64,000 nt of DNA from Anthopleura xanthogrammica (Eukaryota > Cnidaria > Anthozoa > Actiniaria > Actiniidae): the NCBI GenBank assembly GCA_964019055.1, contig OZ025208.1, positions 6,199,790 to 6,263,789 of the forward strand. Direction: 5' to 3'. The notes below the pieces were generated by a model, which was given only the letters and a program-made list of their open reading frames with translations, ran no database searches and was not told where the DNA came from. Shown here one piece after another: positions 22,702 to 33,258 of this stretch. The first letter of the stretch is position 1. Each line of letters begins with the position of its first letter. The translations under genes were made by a program, and so were the position numbers.

Positions 22702-25037
22702 ATGCCGAAGTGTCCAAATTGTCAAAAAGAGGTTTATTTTGGTAAGTAGTTGGGAATTCTTAGTTTCATTGCAGAATAAAAAACACGATCGGGGACAAAT
22801 GACACCGGCTGATTTTTAGCGATGCAATGAAAAGAACACGTTTTGGGTTTTGGTTTTTTTTGGTATTTTCTTGTCGTGTTTCTGAGGTTTCGAATCGTTC
22901 CAGCTCTTACAGACGGAATATTTAACATCTAATGAAGCAGGGTAAACGTGTTCATAGCCTTAGGAAGCTAGATGTTATGACCATAAGGTCTTGCGCGGTT
23001 ATGTTATCCTAGCTTATATTTTTTTTATGGCCCGTGCATGAATTAAGTCGTTATAAATGTTCCTTTGTTTTCTTGTACAAATAATTCTAAAACTGCCTTG
23101 TCGCTGTTTGTACAGAGATTTGAATATATGTATTAACGTTATGTGGCCATTTTCATTGTTTTAGCTGAGAAAGTGACTTCTCTTGGTAAAGATTGGCATC
23201 GTCCGTGCCTCCGATGTGAGAAGTGTAAAAAAACATTGTCTGCCGGGAGTCATGCGGAGGTAGGGGTCAAGAACATAGATAGATAGAAATATAGATATCC
23301 AGGCTCACTTACTTCGTCGTGTTAAAAACATATGACGTAATAATAATGAAAAGGAAATATTTACAAAGAAGATTATGTTTTTTCAATTATCATTTACGTT
23401 TTGGATTAGTGACAAATGGTCAAACGTTTGATAGTGTCAGTAAGTAAGTGAAGCTTGTTGATCTCTAGACCCAACTTCTGTGTCCGTTATGATTGGAACA
23501 CTTGTGTTGGGCCGGGCTGATTTGCTATTTCTGATCAGCTTTTGACCCTGAAATTATGCAAAATAGGTCTAGACAGTTTATTTATACAGTGGGGCATCGA
23601 GGACAGTGGAGCAAATTTTAAAGTGGGTGGGTGTGTGGGGAGGGGGGGTTTAGAATCATGCTCTTAAAAAGTGGAGGGGAGCTAGAATCTCTTTTTTTTT
23701 TCATACAGAATTGAAAGTAACATGCACAAAATAAGATCTTAGTTTCATAAAAAGTATGGTTGTGGGTGTGTCTGCCATTCCTGGGAATATAAGATTATTG
23801 TCACTTTGGGAGGATTATTGTTACTTTGGGGGGGGGGGGGGAGGGTTAATTGCCAAATGCAGGGGCTAGATGGAAAAAATTAAAAACCTCCCAGGATTCT
23901 TCCCCATCAGAACTTCCATTAAAAAGAAATGGTCTTTTTATTGTTGGCTTTCATGTGACATCATCAAAACATTAAAATCTAAACTATTTATACATTGAAA
24001 ATATAGACATTTCTAAAATATGTTTTAGAAATCAGTGATATGAGTTACAGGAAAATTTTTGAATCGTTTTGATGTTTGGTTCCTGAGTTATGAAGATTAA
24101 ATTCCATCATCGGTGAAGTGCGACCCCTGAAGTTTGATGTCTTGTTTGCCAACTAGCATTTCTATGGCGGTCAATCAAAAGAACTAAACTAGAAAAATTA
24201 CATTTGGGAGAGAAATGTTAGACTGAATTAAATATTTTAGTGGATTAAAATCTTTGAAGACATCATACTATCAATTTTTCCCTTTTCCCAAAGTAGTCTC
24301 ATATTTTTCAATCTTAGTCCCACCACTTTTTAGGATGCTCCAAGATCCCTGATGCTAAAGTATATGACCAAATTTAATGTATTGCTATACTTTTATGCAC
24401 ATGCTTTTGTAAATTAAACAGACCCATTTGATGCTAAGCTCTCTGGTTTTACTAAATATGGGGTGAAAAGCGTATCTGGCAGCAAAATGCCTGTGCATAG
24501 CAAGCTGAGCGGCATTAGATTTTCTAACCAATCACAGACAGTTGTGATTTTTTATGGCTTGCCCTGTGTCCAAGCACTTTTTTCTACCTAAAAACTATTG
24601 ACAATAGAATTCAATACATTTCAAGTCTAAGAAAAGTCCAAAACTCTTAATCAGAGTGATATTTCATCTGTGATTTATCTAAAAACCAAATGGTTCTCAA
24701 AACAAAGAGTGAAGGCCCACAGGTTTTGATCAAGAATGCGTGTGGGATTTGTTGTTCACTCAACTGGAGAAGTATGTTAGAGAAGTTATACCTTTGCATG
24801 CCATTACTGTAATCCCTGCTCACATATCAATAAAAACCCAAGCCTTCTAAGTATTGCTTTGAGTTTATAAATTTAACTGGCCTTAATTATTAACAGCTTT
24901 ATTATTTCCTTTTTGTGTTCTTTGATTAACAGCATCAGGGCAAGCCATACTGCAACATTCCATGTTACAGTGCTTTGTTTGGTCCCAAGGGTTTTGGCCA
25001 TGGCGGAACTGAATCACATGCGTATGAACCCAAATAA
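22702..25037 (+). CDS. CRIP1-like: Cysteine-rich (CRIP-type) single LIM protein, copy A
   Basis: Small zinc-binding LIM protein of the CRIP family; members act as protein-protein adaptors in cytoplasm and nucleus. Exons: 22702-22741, 23165-23259 and 24933-25037, giving 79 aa plus TAA. It begins [23 protein letters not shown] zinc ligands are visible as C4, C7, H25, C28, C31, C34, C52 and C56, with the [15 protein letters not shown] core. The Gly-rich end is [14 protein letters not shown], as in vertebrate CRIP1 (about 77 aa). The start is the only ATG giving the conserved N-terminus. The coding lengths of exons 1 and 2 (40 and 95 nt) and their phases equal those of copy B, so the two are duplicates. 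The C-terminus AYEPK differs from copy B. An AATAAA overlaps the stop codon, probably by chance; another lies at about 25398. Confidence 0.95.
24502..24767. repeat. Dispersed ~280-bp repeat, copy 2
   Basis: This is the counterpart of 9264-9540, in the same orientation, inserted in CRIP-A intron 2. Its left end is AAGCTGAGCGGCATTAGAT and its right end TCACTCAACTGG. Small indels separate the copies, so both are old. Confidence 0.7.
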
Positions 25038-25182
25038 AGAGACTCGGGTATGTATCTCTTTTGTGATAGTCACTGAGTGTTGAGGATTGCAAAACAGTTT
25101 TTTACATCTCACCATGATTTTCAATAGGGGGCAAAGAATAGTCCTTTTTCAAATTCATAAAAAACCCTGTGTTCCTTGTTTT

Positions 25183-25364
25183 ACAGACTCATTTGTGCAG
25201 GGTAAGCCTCATTTAAGTAACTAAATATTCACAAATACCATGGTAAAGTAGTAAAGAATGTACAACTCCAACCAAAAAAACACTTTGAAATTCCACGGAC
25301 CTCCACTGGAATGCATAAATATTCTGCATAAAATCGAGGCAAACCCTGCGTAAATGAATCTGTA
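25183..25364. mobile_element. Palindromic MITE, family B
   Basis: The left arm ACAGACTCATTTGTGCAGGG, then AAGCCTC, is the reverse complement (with mismatches) of the right arm GAGGCAAACCCTGCG, then AATGAATCTGTA. The right half carries TTGAAATTCCACGGA. The same ends occur in the SKP1 intron (44568-44924) and at 62389-62475. Confidence 0.7.
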
Positions 25365-25940
25365 GTCAAGTAAGAAATACAGTGGTATGTTACTAATTCA
25401 ATAAAGGTCTATTGTGGTCAAAGAAAACTTTATATTGGTTGATGACGGTCCATCCTGATATTTTCATGACATTATTGGGAAACACAAAGTTTGCAAGGGA
25501 ATGTCTGATACACTCCTAATTTTAATCCACCAAAATCTACTTTTAAAACCAGATTGTTGAGTAAATTAATATATAGACCTTTCAAGAATTTACTTGAATG
25601 ACCACGAAAAATGAGTGGCTCCAAATTGAGGCCAAACTTGATAAAATATGGCATAAACACATCAAGTCCAACCTCGACTTGGAACCATTGTTTCATGGTC
25701 AGACAAGCGTATTTGAGAAGTCAAGTCTATATTGAGCAGACTATGCCCCTCATAAGAAAGAGCTGATCGATGGCTGCGGTGATGAAAAAAAACAAAACTT
25801 GTCATTGCTAATCACGACTGCAAGTACAGCACTGGTGCAGCTCAATGGGGTCGAACTGAAAACATTACAATGCGCCTCCAACAGCTGCTATACAGTCCAT
25901 GTATGACCCCGGAGCACAGCTCTAACCAGTTTGATTAGTT

Positions 25941-26097
25941 AGGGTCGGTTTGAAAGGAGGGAGGAAAAACTGAAAGGCCAGAAAAACCCTCGGAGTCAGA
26001 AAGAGAACCATCAAACTCAGCTCACTTGGAATTTAACCCTAGACCTCAGAGATGAGAGGCGAGCGTTTTACCACTGCACCATCCTGACTCCCTGAAT
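25941..26097 (-). mobile_element. SINE copy, minus strand
   Basis: On the minus strand the head GGTGCAGTGGTAAAACGCTC and the box-B-like GAGGTCTAGGGTTAAATTCC precede the shared body (GAGCTGAGTTTGATGG, TTCTGGCCTTTCAG, TTTTTCCTCCCTCC). It is a diverged member of the family at 11575 and 14290. Confidence 0.55.
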
Positions 26098-27014
26098 ATA
26101 TATGAGTGTGCATATATATGCATGTGTCGAAAATATTCTTCCTTCATTATTTTTCAGATAGCATGATATCTGTGCCAAAACAGGCAAAAACAACCACATC
26201 AATTATATATTATGTCCAAACAGTCAACTATATTTTCTGGTTAGTGTTTCTTGAACAAGCATGATTTGATTAAATCACCTTTATGACACAAAAGTGTGGG
26301 GGACCATTCATTTTTAGAAAGTTGGGTCCTGATTAAAACTTATATCAGATATCCAGTAATTATTACTGGAGATAGAGAATTTGAGAAACCTCAAGATCCT
26401 TCTGGCTTCTAAAAGGGAATAGTCCCTACATTTTACATATCAATAATATATTTGTTATTACGAGATGCCTGATTATATTAATATATAACAAAATAGTCAA
26501 CTTTCCTTATTTTTATTAACAATAAGAATCATCTGAAGAATAATTCTTGTAATCATGCAGTGATTCTCAAAATTTTCAGTAACTCTTTCATAGAATATGT
26601 AACAATTTCACAAATAGAATGAAGTAAAAAAGAAATATTGATTCTAGAAATTAAAAATTTCTGTATACTGACTATGTTTTTGAAATTCTTTGGATTAAGG
26701 TTCATTGGCCCAGTTGACCATGTGTAATTTTGTAAGGGACTGTTTGTTATTTACTGAGAGGGCGAAGGGGTTATATTGGTGATAAAATGGAGGGAATTGA
26801 AATTTTAGTGGTTCTGCAAAGTTGGAAATAAACAGGGGATCATGAAAAAAATGCTACACTAATGGGAGCTAAATTGAAGGAAAAAAAGTGTGTATTTTTC
26901 CAATTTTCTCACCCATATCCTCCCCCCCCCCCCTCCCAAAAAAAAAAAAAAAAAAAATGAACAGACCCTTGTTATTCCGCAAGTTTTTTTTCAAAGCGAG
27001 AGAAAATAATAATT

Positions 27015-27107
27015 GTCAAAGGTGTTAAGAAGGGTCTCTATCATTGCAAGTTCACCCTTTGTCTCACTTTGATGCCAAAACCCCAGCTAGTACCTTTCAA
27101 GATGGTG
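27015..27107. mobile_element. Half copy of MITE family A
   Basis: It carries GGTGTTAAGAAGGGTCTCTA, TCATTGCAAG, CACTTTGATGC and the terminal TACCTTTCAAGATGG. These correspond to the right half of the elements at 15489 and 39981. Confidence 0.5.
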
Positions 27108-29359
27108 CAGGCTATTAAGAATTTCAATTTCAATTCATAGCTAGATTTTGCAGAGACGATTATTGATTTCAAAATTAGCCATATTACTGATAGATTCAAA
27201 ACTATACCTTCAATATTTGGCTGTCAAAATATTTTCAATGGTTAGTAAAAGGTTTCCTTTAAAATTATTAATTGTTGGATTTCAAATAACTGATAAGTCT
27301 GTCTGCTCCAAATGGTGGTCGAACACTGACCACCATGTGCTGTTAACCACAAAGAATTCTATTTAAAGCTTGTGATTCAGCTGATAAACACTTCTCATGT
27401 GACAGGAAATGATGTGTTTTAAAACCAAGCAATATAGATATCATTTCATCTCATTGTATTTTTATCAGCTGAATGTTGTTGATGCATGATTGAGCATGAA
27501 GGCAGCTAGTGTTTGCCTCTCATTGAAGGCTGTAATGAGATCCATGCACTCAGCTGATTGCATTGATATCAACTAGGGTAGAAAAATGCACTGACAAACG
27601 AGTTTGTCTTCAGTCTTTGCTATTCTCTTACAAATTCCTGCTGGAACGGGAATTATTTTAGAGTTTTTCAGTTCTGAAAAAGTATCATTTTTTGGAAATA
27701 TAAATATATATATATATATATATACACCTGAGCCCTGCCTGAGATTAGTTACAGGGTTGAAAACGAATCATTTGGCTTGCTTTGCTTTGGTTTATATTAT
27801 CAGCTCACACAACAAATGGAAAAATAATGGAAGACTCAAATGATTTCAACCATTAGTCAATATAATTTTGTTGTTTTCTAGATGCTGAAAATTTTGAACA
27901 ACAATTCTAAAAACTTTTGTGACATTACGGAATACTAATTGGGATACTTGATTATAAGCAACTAATCCATATTCAATTCTGATAATCCCCAGCTTTTGCT
28001 ACGGCTTAAAGTGTCTAACGAAATTAAAAAATTGCTTTCAGCTGTATAAAATACCATGTTTACATCAATTTCTGACTGCAACGACAGGCAAGCACAGCCA
28101 CCCTTCACACATACCATTCATCTGTAAGTCTATTGAAAGACGGCGATATGCAAACTTTTAGTAAACAGTCTTTAGTATCTTAAGAATGTTGTATTTTTTG
28201 TGGCGTTTCTTTGTGCTTATGAATAGCTGTTTTCAAAGATCATGACTAAATATGGTGCCTGGTGGGCAATGCCACTCGTTGACGTCTGGTGTGTTATTAT
28301 TATGGTAATCTATTGGCGTCACGAAATCAAGCCCCTAGCTGTCATCCGGGGGGTGTACTAGTCCCCTGCGCTACTTTGTTACATTTTCGCAAAATTCGTA
28401 GAGTTTGTCCGTGGAGGCTCAATCTCGGATGAATTTGATGCTCGAAATTTTGCAAAAATATTTACTTATAAATGCATTAAACTGGGTCACAGAGTTTTTA
28501 ATTCGTTGCGCGGGAAGGTTATAACCACCTTCATGGAAGATTTATATATCTACGAGACTGAATATTTCCAGCGCTTTTTTTGTGAATTATGAGAGGCTTT
28601 AAAATCTCACTCAAGCTAACCTGGGTTTTCCTTTAGTTTACTACCCTTCAATGAACACTTTTAATTCATATCGGGTCTTGTTTTTGACTGAAGAGAAAAA
28701 ATCGAATGGAAAAGTGCAAACTCCCTTGTACACATGCAAGTTAACAAGATGATACTTTTTCCCTCCAGTTCTTATTTTTCAATAAAATATGTGTCCAATA
28801 AAACAAACTAATTCATACCCGGGCATGAAGGAAGAGTCTTAAAATAAAAACTAAAGGGTAGCAAGTAACTCCCCCGTATAAAAAAGACGCTAATCCTCGA
28901 AGCAGATGAATACTGAATGTTACAGAGACTTCTAGAACTTATGCAAAAATTTAATGAATTAGAAATTTTCTTTAAAAATATCCGTTCTCCTTTAAAAAAA
29001 TACCAAAAATCTGAAAAATATTTGATTGTTTTTCTAGAATCTACTTGTATTCCCAGCGTAACTCGAGCAATATCAATAACTAGACGCATAACTGCGTGTA
29101 CTCGGGATTCTCTTTGATCTGCTCATGTCTAGGACGTCTAAATTTAGAACTTCGTTATTTCCGCTCATAGTTACTAAGAAGAGGAATGTGCTATGTACAA
29201 CGCACTATAATTAACAGCAATAAGCAAACGTTAACACAGCGAAGCACAAAATATGCCATTTGTAAGCTTATTTTTGTTTCTTTATCAAGAAATAAAGCGA
29301 TAAATTATTGCACTAATTTCATACTTCTCATCTTAAGTTTTATCATGTATTATTTGTAC

Positions 29360-30511
29360 TTAAGTACAGCGTATTGGGATTTTTAAATGCGCTGCATAAG
29401 AAATAAAGTTGTCATAATTGTTTTTAAGATTTATTTGTTTATCAGATGAGATAAAACGTTTTTGTTCATAAAGATAGGAACTGACTATAATATTCATTGT
29501 ATGTGACTGGGTCTTATAAAGAGACATCGGTCTATTACAAGAAAGCAAAGATATATATCGACTAATTTTACGTTGTTGATGAGAAATAAATCCTCGTGTG
29601 TAGGTACCAATCCTCTTCAACTTTGGGACAGAATGCTCACTTTTAATCTTAACACAGTTGATATAATTATGTAACTTCGATGACTTGGGTATACTTGGAC
29701 GTATTTTATAATAAACAACCCGTCTAAGCTTTCTACTTTTTGTGATTAAACGCCTTATTAATCGTGTTGGTATTCTACTTGGTTCACGACTACGATGACA
29801 GCGTTTATGTCTATAATTATAGTAAAGAAACCTTGAATAACGAGATCTGGTATTACTTGTAGTTTTTATTGTGACTTCTATATCATTATATACATGTACT
29901 GCAGTCAAACAATAAGTTTTATCTAATACATCACAGTCACTGAACGATGAATTGACAATAGTTTGAGTATAGCAATCGAAGAACTGGACTGCTTTGTATC
30001 CTAATAAAGTTAATATTAAGCTTAATATTATAAAATTTGTAAAGCTAATACATCCTTGAATGAAAAACAACAAAAGAAGTATTGTACTTAGCATTATTTC
30101 GTAAGAAGAGATCATCCCTGTGAACGCGGCGTCACTTTGAGACTCACATGGTTGAGTGTAAACACAGGTCGCTTGTCTTGTAGTTTCTTCGCTTATAGTA
30201 CTTGCAATCCTCGTTTTTTCGTCTTTAGAACTTAGTTGGCATTCATTAGTTGAGTCCTTTGTAGAGCTAGAACCTGTATAAGTTAGTATATAGTTCGCTT
30301 TTGATAAGATTGGTAGCTTGTTTGATAGATAATTCACGATAAGTTTCACGATAGGCAGTTTCATAGGCAGTTTCACGATAGATTCGCGGTATCTCTCTAA
30401 ATGCCCTTTAGGAAAACGCTCGACATCTTTTAGTGTGGCTATACCGCGAATAGCGTGTGCATTTGTAAGTGATTTGAGCGTATTTATAGACGAAGAATCC
30501 ATAGCTTTCAT
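29360..30511 (-). CDS. Unrecognised intronless ORF with a transmembrane hairpin
   Basis: I do not recognise this protein. From the first ATG at 30511 it is 383 aa. The frame stays open a further 79 codons upstream (to 30748), but only from a non-ATG codon. Residues 1-130 are hydrophilic with a Ser/Thr/Glu-rich part (80-130). Residues about 137-156 (STILLLLFFIQGCISF region) and 159-178 (IILSLILTLLGYKAVQFF) are two hydrophobic segments separated by a very short turn. After 200 the chain is strikingly basic (RHKRCHRSREPSR, RLIRRLITKSRKLRR, KLKRIG). A frame this long is very unlikely by chance in DNA this AT-rich. It lies head-to-head with CRIP B, 358 bp between start codons, so a shared promoter is possible. 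A taxon-restricted membrane protein or a decaying transposon gene are both possible. Confidence 0.5.
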   Translation of the reverse strand: MKAMDSSSINTLKSLTNAHAIRGIATLKDVERFPKGHLERYRESIVKLPMKLPIVKLIVNYLSNKLPILSKANYILTYTGSSSTKDSTNECQLSSKDEKTRIASTISEETTRQATCVYTQPCESQSDAAFTGMISSYEIMLSTILLLLFFIQGCISFTNFIILSLILTLLGYKAVQFFDCYTQTIVNSSFSDCDVLDKTYCLTAVHVYNDIEVTIKTTSNTRSRYSRFLYYNYRHKRCHRSREPSRIPTRLIRRLITKSRKLRRVVYYKIRPSIPKSSKLHNYINCVKIKSEHSVPKLKRIGTYTRGFISHQQRKISRYISLLSCNRPMSLYKTQSHTMNIIVSSYLYEQKRFISSDKQINLKNNYDNFISYAAHLKIPIRCT

Positions 30512-30869
30512 GACTTCAGTGACTTGTATGTCGACAATGAAACTTGTGCAATCGATCGAAAGCACATGGTGGGGTATCCATGGTGATAGATTTTGACATA
30601 GAATGACGTCATCAGCATTTTGGCGATGAAGAAAACTACCAACTACCAAAAAGAAACCCGAATCTATAACTCTGGGATTCCACAGGAATCCCGAGTAAAA
30701 AGAGAATGGTTTGTATTTTGCTATTGTTTTTGCATAGCTTAACAACACCCTTCTTGTGTGACGCTGAACGATTTTGTATAAATTGTGACACCTTCCAAGT
30801 GTAGCGTCTTTCGCCCTTCACGAGAAGAACAACTCCACAACAGCAAATACTATACTCTACCCAGCCAAG
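30512..30869. promoter_or_regulatory. Possible bidirectional promoter, orphan ORF / CRIP B
   Basis: This is the 358 bases between the divergent start codons. It includes TGACGTCA at 30603-30610, a perfect palindromic CRE-type site (CREB/ATF family). No TATA box is obvious. The function is inferred from position only. Confidence 0.35.
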
Positions 30870-32854
30870 ATGCCTAAATGCCCAAATTGCAACAAAGAGG
30901 TCTACTTTGGTAAGATTTTGAAGTATATAAAATAATATTTGTCTTTTTAAGACCTAAATTTTTAAGTGAAACCAAAAATTGCAACTTGTATAACACGAAT
31001 TCTCAAAGTTAAGTTTCATCTTTCTTGTCGCCCTCCATTTTACTTAATTCGAATTCTCGTAAAATTCGCACAGGATTTAAATGTAACTGCTAAACTGCAA
31101 CTTTTTTCTTTAGTGGAATAGTGTAAATACTACCAAATTCTTTTAAGATCTTTAATAAAGATCCCTGCTATAGAAATATCGACGGGAGACTTATGTAAGC
31201 TTATTATTACAAGCCCCTGTGAATTTTGTGTTGTAACTTAAGCCTTCATATTTGACTTTTCGTTGGAGCATAATTTTTCAATTGAAACCAATTCAGTAGT
31301 GTTTGGTCTGTTTTGAAGTTCTTGTGCTGAGTTTTGGCGTCTTTGTAAACTAGTTACCGAACAATGAATTCCAAAAGTTTGAGTTTGTTTTGGATCTCGA
31401 CCTAGACTGAACGAAACCCTCGCCAAATCCTATTCCGTAAAACGTTTAATATTCACATAAAGAAAAACCAAAATCCCTATGTCCTGAATAACAGTGTTCT
31501 GACGTTTAGAAAGCAAGAATTGATGATTCATGGATGGATAAATAATTTATTGATAGATTTATTTACTCTTTCTTTCCATTGACAAAAGAACGACTTGACA
31601 ACACCCACTTTAATATTATGGTCCCGCTTATTGTTTGGAGTAATTTTTAGGGGGGAGGGGAGGGGAGGTGCAGCAGTGGCAGATCCAGAATGATTTCAAG
31701 GGGGGATGACTGGTACCTAGAGAGTGTTTCTTTTTTTGTCTTATCTTATCCTTTAATCTTATTATATTCAACTCCAAGTGGGGGTGTCGACTAGTTGGTC
31801 GCATACTTTACATAAATTAATTCTTCTTCTTTCTTAGCTGAAAAGGTGACTTCCTTGGGAAAGGACTGGCACCGACCATGCCTGAAATGTGAGAAGTGCA
31901 AGAAGACATTGTCTCCTGGAAGTCATGCTGAGGTTAGTCTACCAAAATAACAAGTACTGCTATAATGACGTAATTGGTGTGGAAAAGTAAAAATATGCTT
32001 CCAGTTTCTTTGGCGATGACAATCAAGATGGTTGACGAGTACAAACTATATTTTTAGCAATCAATACAAATTTTGAAAGATTTTTATTGGACATTTTCTA
32101 AATAGGGGGTTTGTATTTGTAATTTAGGGATTTTAATACACCTAAGTCCAAAATGGCGCACCACTGTGTCAGTTACATGATCAATGAAAACAAGGCATCC
32201 AGGACCAAATTTACAATTTTACCATAATTTTGAAATTTCTCATGTGCTGATTGGTCAAGAGCCGTGGTAAATAAAAGGAAATAGGGATAAAATCAATGAT
32301 GATATACTCGTGCATGGTACATATGACATGCATTTTGACCAACTTTTGATGTCATATCGTGGTAAATAAGATATGCATACAACAATAAACCATTGGAAAT
32401 TTGTTAAATTTACAGTGATTTCTTATAATTTGATGGTGCTAAACTGTTGTGTTCCCAAATATAAGAAAGAAAGAAAGACCGAATAAATGTATACTTAGCA
32501 TAGTCACCTTATTGTTTCTTTGCATTTGGCCCAGGATGCCTCGTTTCCAATAATGTGCAGCATTTTGGACTTAAGTGTATTGCTGTTTAGAAATTCCCCC
32601 TAGATCTGCTCTTGACATATATAGTAATGATGACGATAATAATTATAATAAAAAAAAGCGCATGGGATGCAATATAATGCATAATGGTGGGTGGTAATAA
32701 TAATGAGGAAGATATATTAAGAACTTTTAATAAACTAATATTATTATTTGCTCTACAGAACGGCGGAAAGCCATACTGCCACAAACCATGCTATGCAGCT
32801 CTCTTTGGTCCTGGAGGATTTGGTCATGGTGGAACAGAATCCCACAAATACTGA
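30870..32854 (+). CDS. CRIP1-like: Cysteine-rich (CRIP-type) single LIM protein, copy B
   Basis: Second CRIP gene, same strand as copy A. Exons: 30870-30909, 31838-31932 and 32759-32854, giving 76 aa plus TGA. It starts [20 protein letters not shown]. The LIM ligands are C4, C7, H25, C28, C31, C34, C52 and C56, with [29 protein letters not shown] and a C-terminal [12 protein letters not shown]. The intron positions and phases (1 and 0) and the exon 1 and 2 lengths are identical to copy A, so this is a local tandem duplication. Copy B's length and tail are closer to vertebrate CRIP1. Zinc ligands are intact in both copies, so neither is an evident pseudogene. Confidence 0.95.
32135..32581. mobile_element. 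MITE with long inverted repeats, CRIP B intron 2
   Basis: The left end AATACACCTAAGTCCAAAAT pairs with the right end ATTTTGGACTTAAGTGTATT. Inner parts pair too (AAACAAGGCATCCAGGACCA against TGGCCCAGGATGCCTCGTTT), so the arms are about 80 bp. The element is about 447 bp with no ORF. Confidence 0.7.
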
Positions 32855-32949
32855 TCCAACCTGGTAAATAACAAATTGGATTCTGATTCTTTTAATTTTT
32901 AATTTTTACTTGATGTGATCATTTCTAATAATAATGCTTTATTATTAAA

Positions 32950-32955
32950 AATAAA
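32950..32955 (+). terminator. Polyadenylation signal of CRIP B
   Basis: AATAAA lies 96 bases after the CRIP B stop and is followed by a GT-rich stretch (CTGTGTTGTATGTGAG), the expected arrangement for a cleavage/polyadenylation site. Confidence 0.6.
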
Positions 32956-32967
32956 GCTCTGTGTTGT

Positions 32968-33090
32968 ATGTGAGTAGAGTTGCTAGCTTGTTGGTTCTAT
33001 CCTGTTGCTTTGAGGGTTTTTCTCCAGGTTCTCTGGTTTTCCTCGATTCCTCTACGAAAATTAACTTCTAAAATCCAATTGGAATTTCAG
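32968..33090 (+). mobile_element. Partial SINE copy, plus strand
   Basis: The body motif TTTTTCTCCAGGTTCTCTGG and the following CTACGAAAATTAACTT match the SINE family at 11575. The tRNA-like head is missing or unrecognisable. Confidence 0.5.
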
Positions 33091-33103
33091 TGGATACGTA
33101 CAT

Positions 33104-33258
33104 ATAGATTACTTCATAGAAAGTGCGGCGTACGGGGTTATATTCACGAGTTGTTTGTGTAAAACACGAACGAGCGAGTCTTCGAGCGAGTGAGTGTTTT
33201 TACACAAACAACGAGTGAATATAGCCCCGTACAAAGCACTTTCTATGAAGTAATCTAT
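33104..33258. repeat. Near-perfect hairpin of about 155 bp
   Basis: ATAGATTACTTCATAGAAAG on the left and CTTTCTATGAAGTAATCTAT on the right are exact complements. The pairing continues inward (GTACGGGGTTATATTCAC / GTGAATATAGCCCCGTAC, TTGTTTGTGTAAAA / TTTTACACAAACAA) down to a small loop near 33165-33190. It directly abuts the element at 33259. Confidence 0.8.

Larger units (their letters stand above)
25040..29359. other. Intergenic region between CRIP A and the orphan ORF
   Basis: It holds a MITE (25183-25364), a SINE copy (25941-26097), a half MITE (27015-27107), a poly-C/poly-A tract near 26922-26957 and an AT dinucleotide run near 27706-27722. No gene is recognised. The short frames at 28808-29117 overlap on opposite strands and have no family signature. 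Confidence 0.45.

Noticed and set aside
29360..30748. Using position 30748 as the start of the orphan ORF
   Set aside because: The codon there is GTG; the first in-frame ATG is at 30511.
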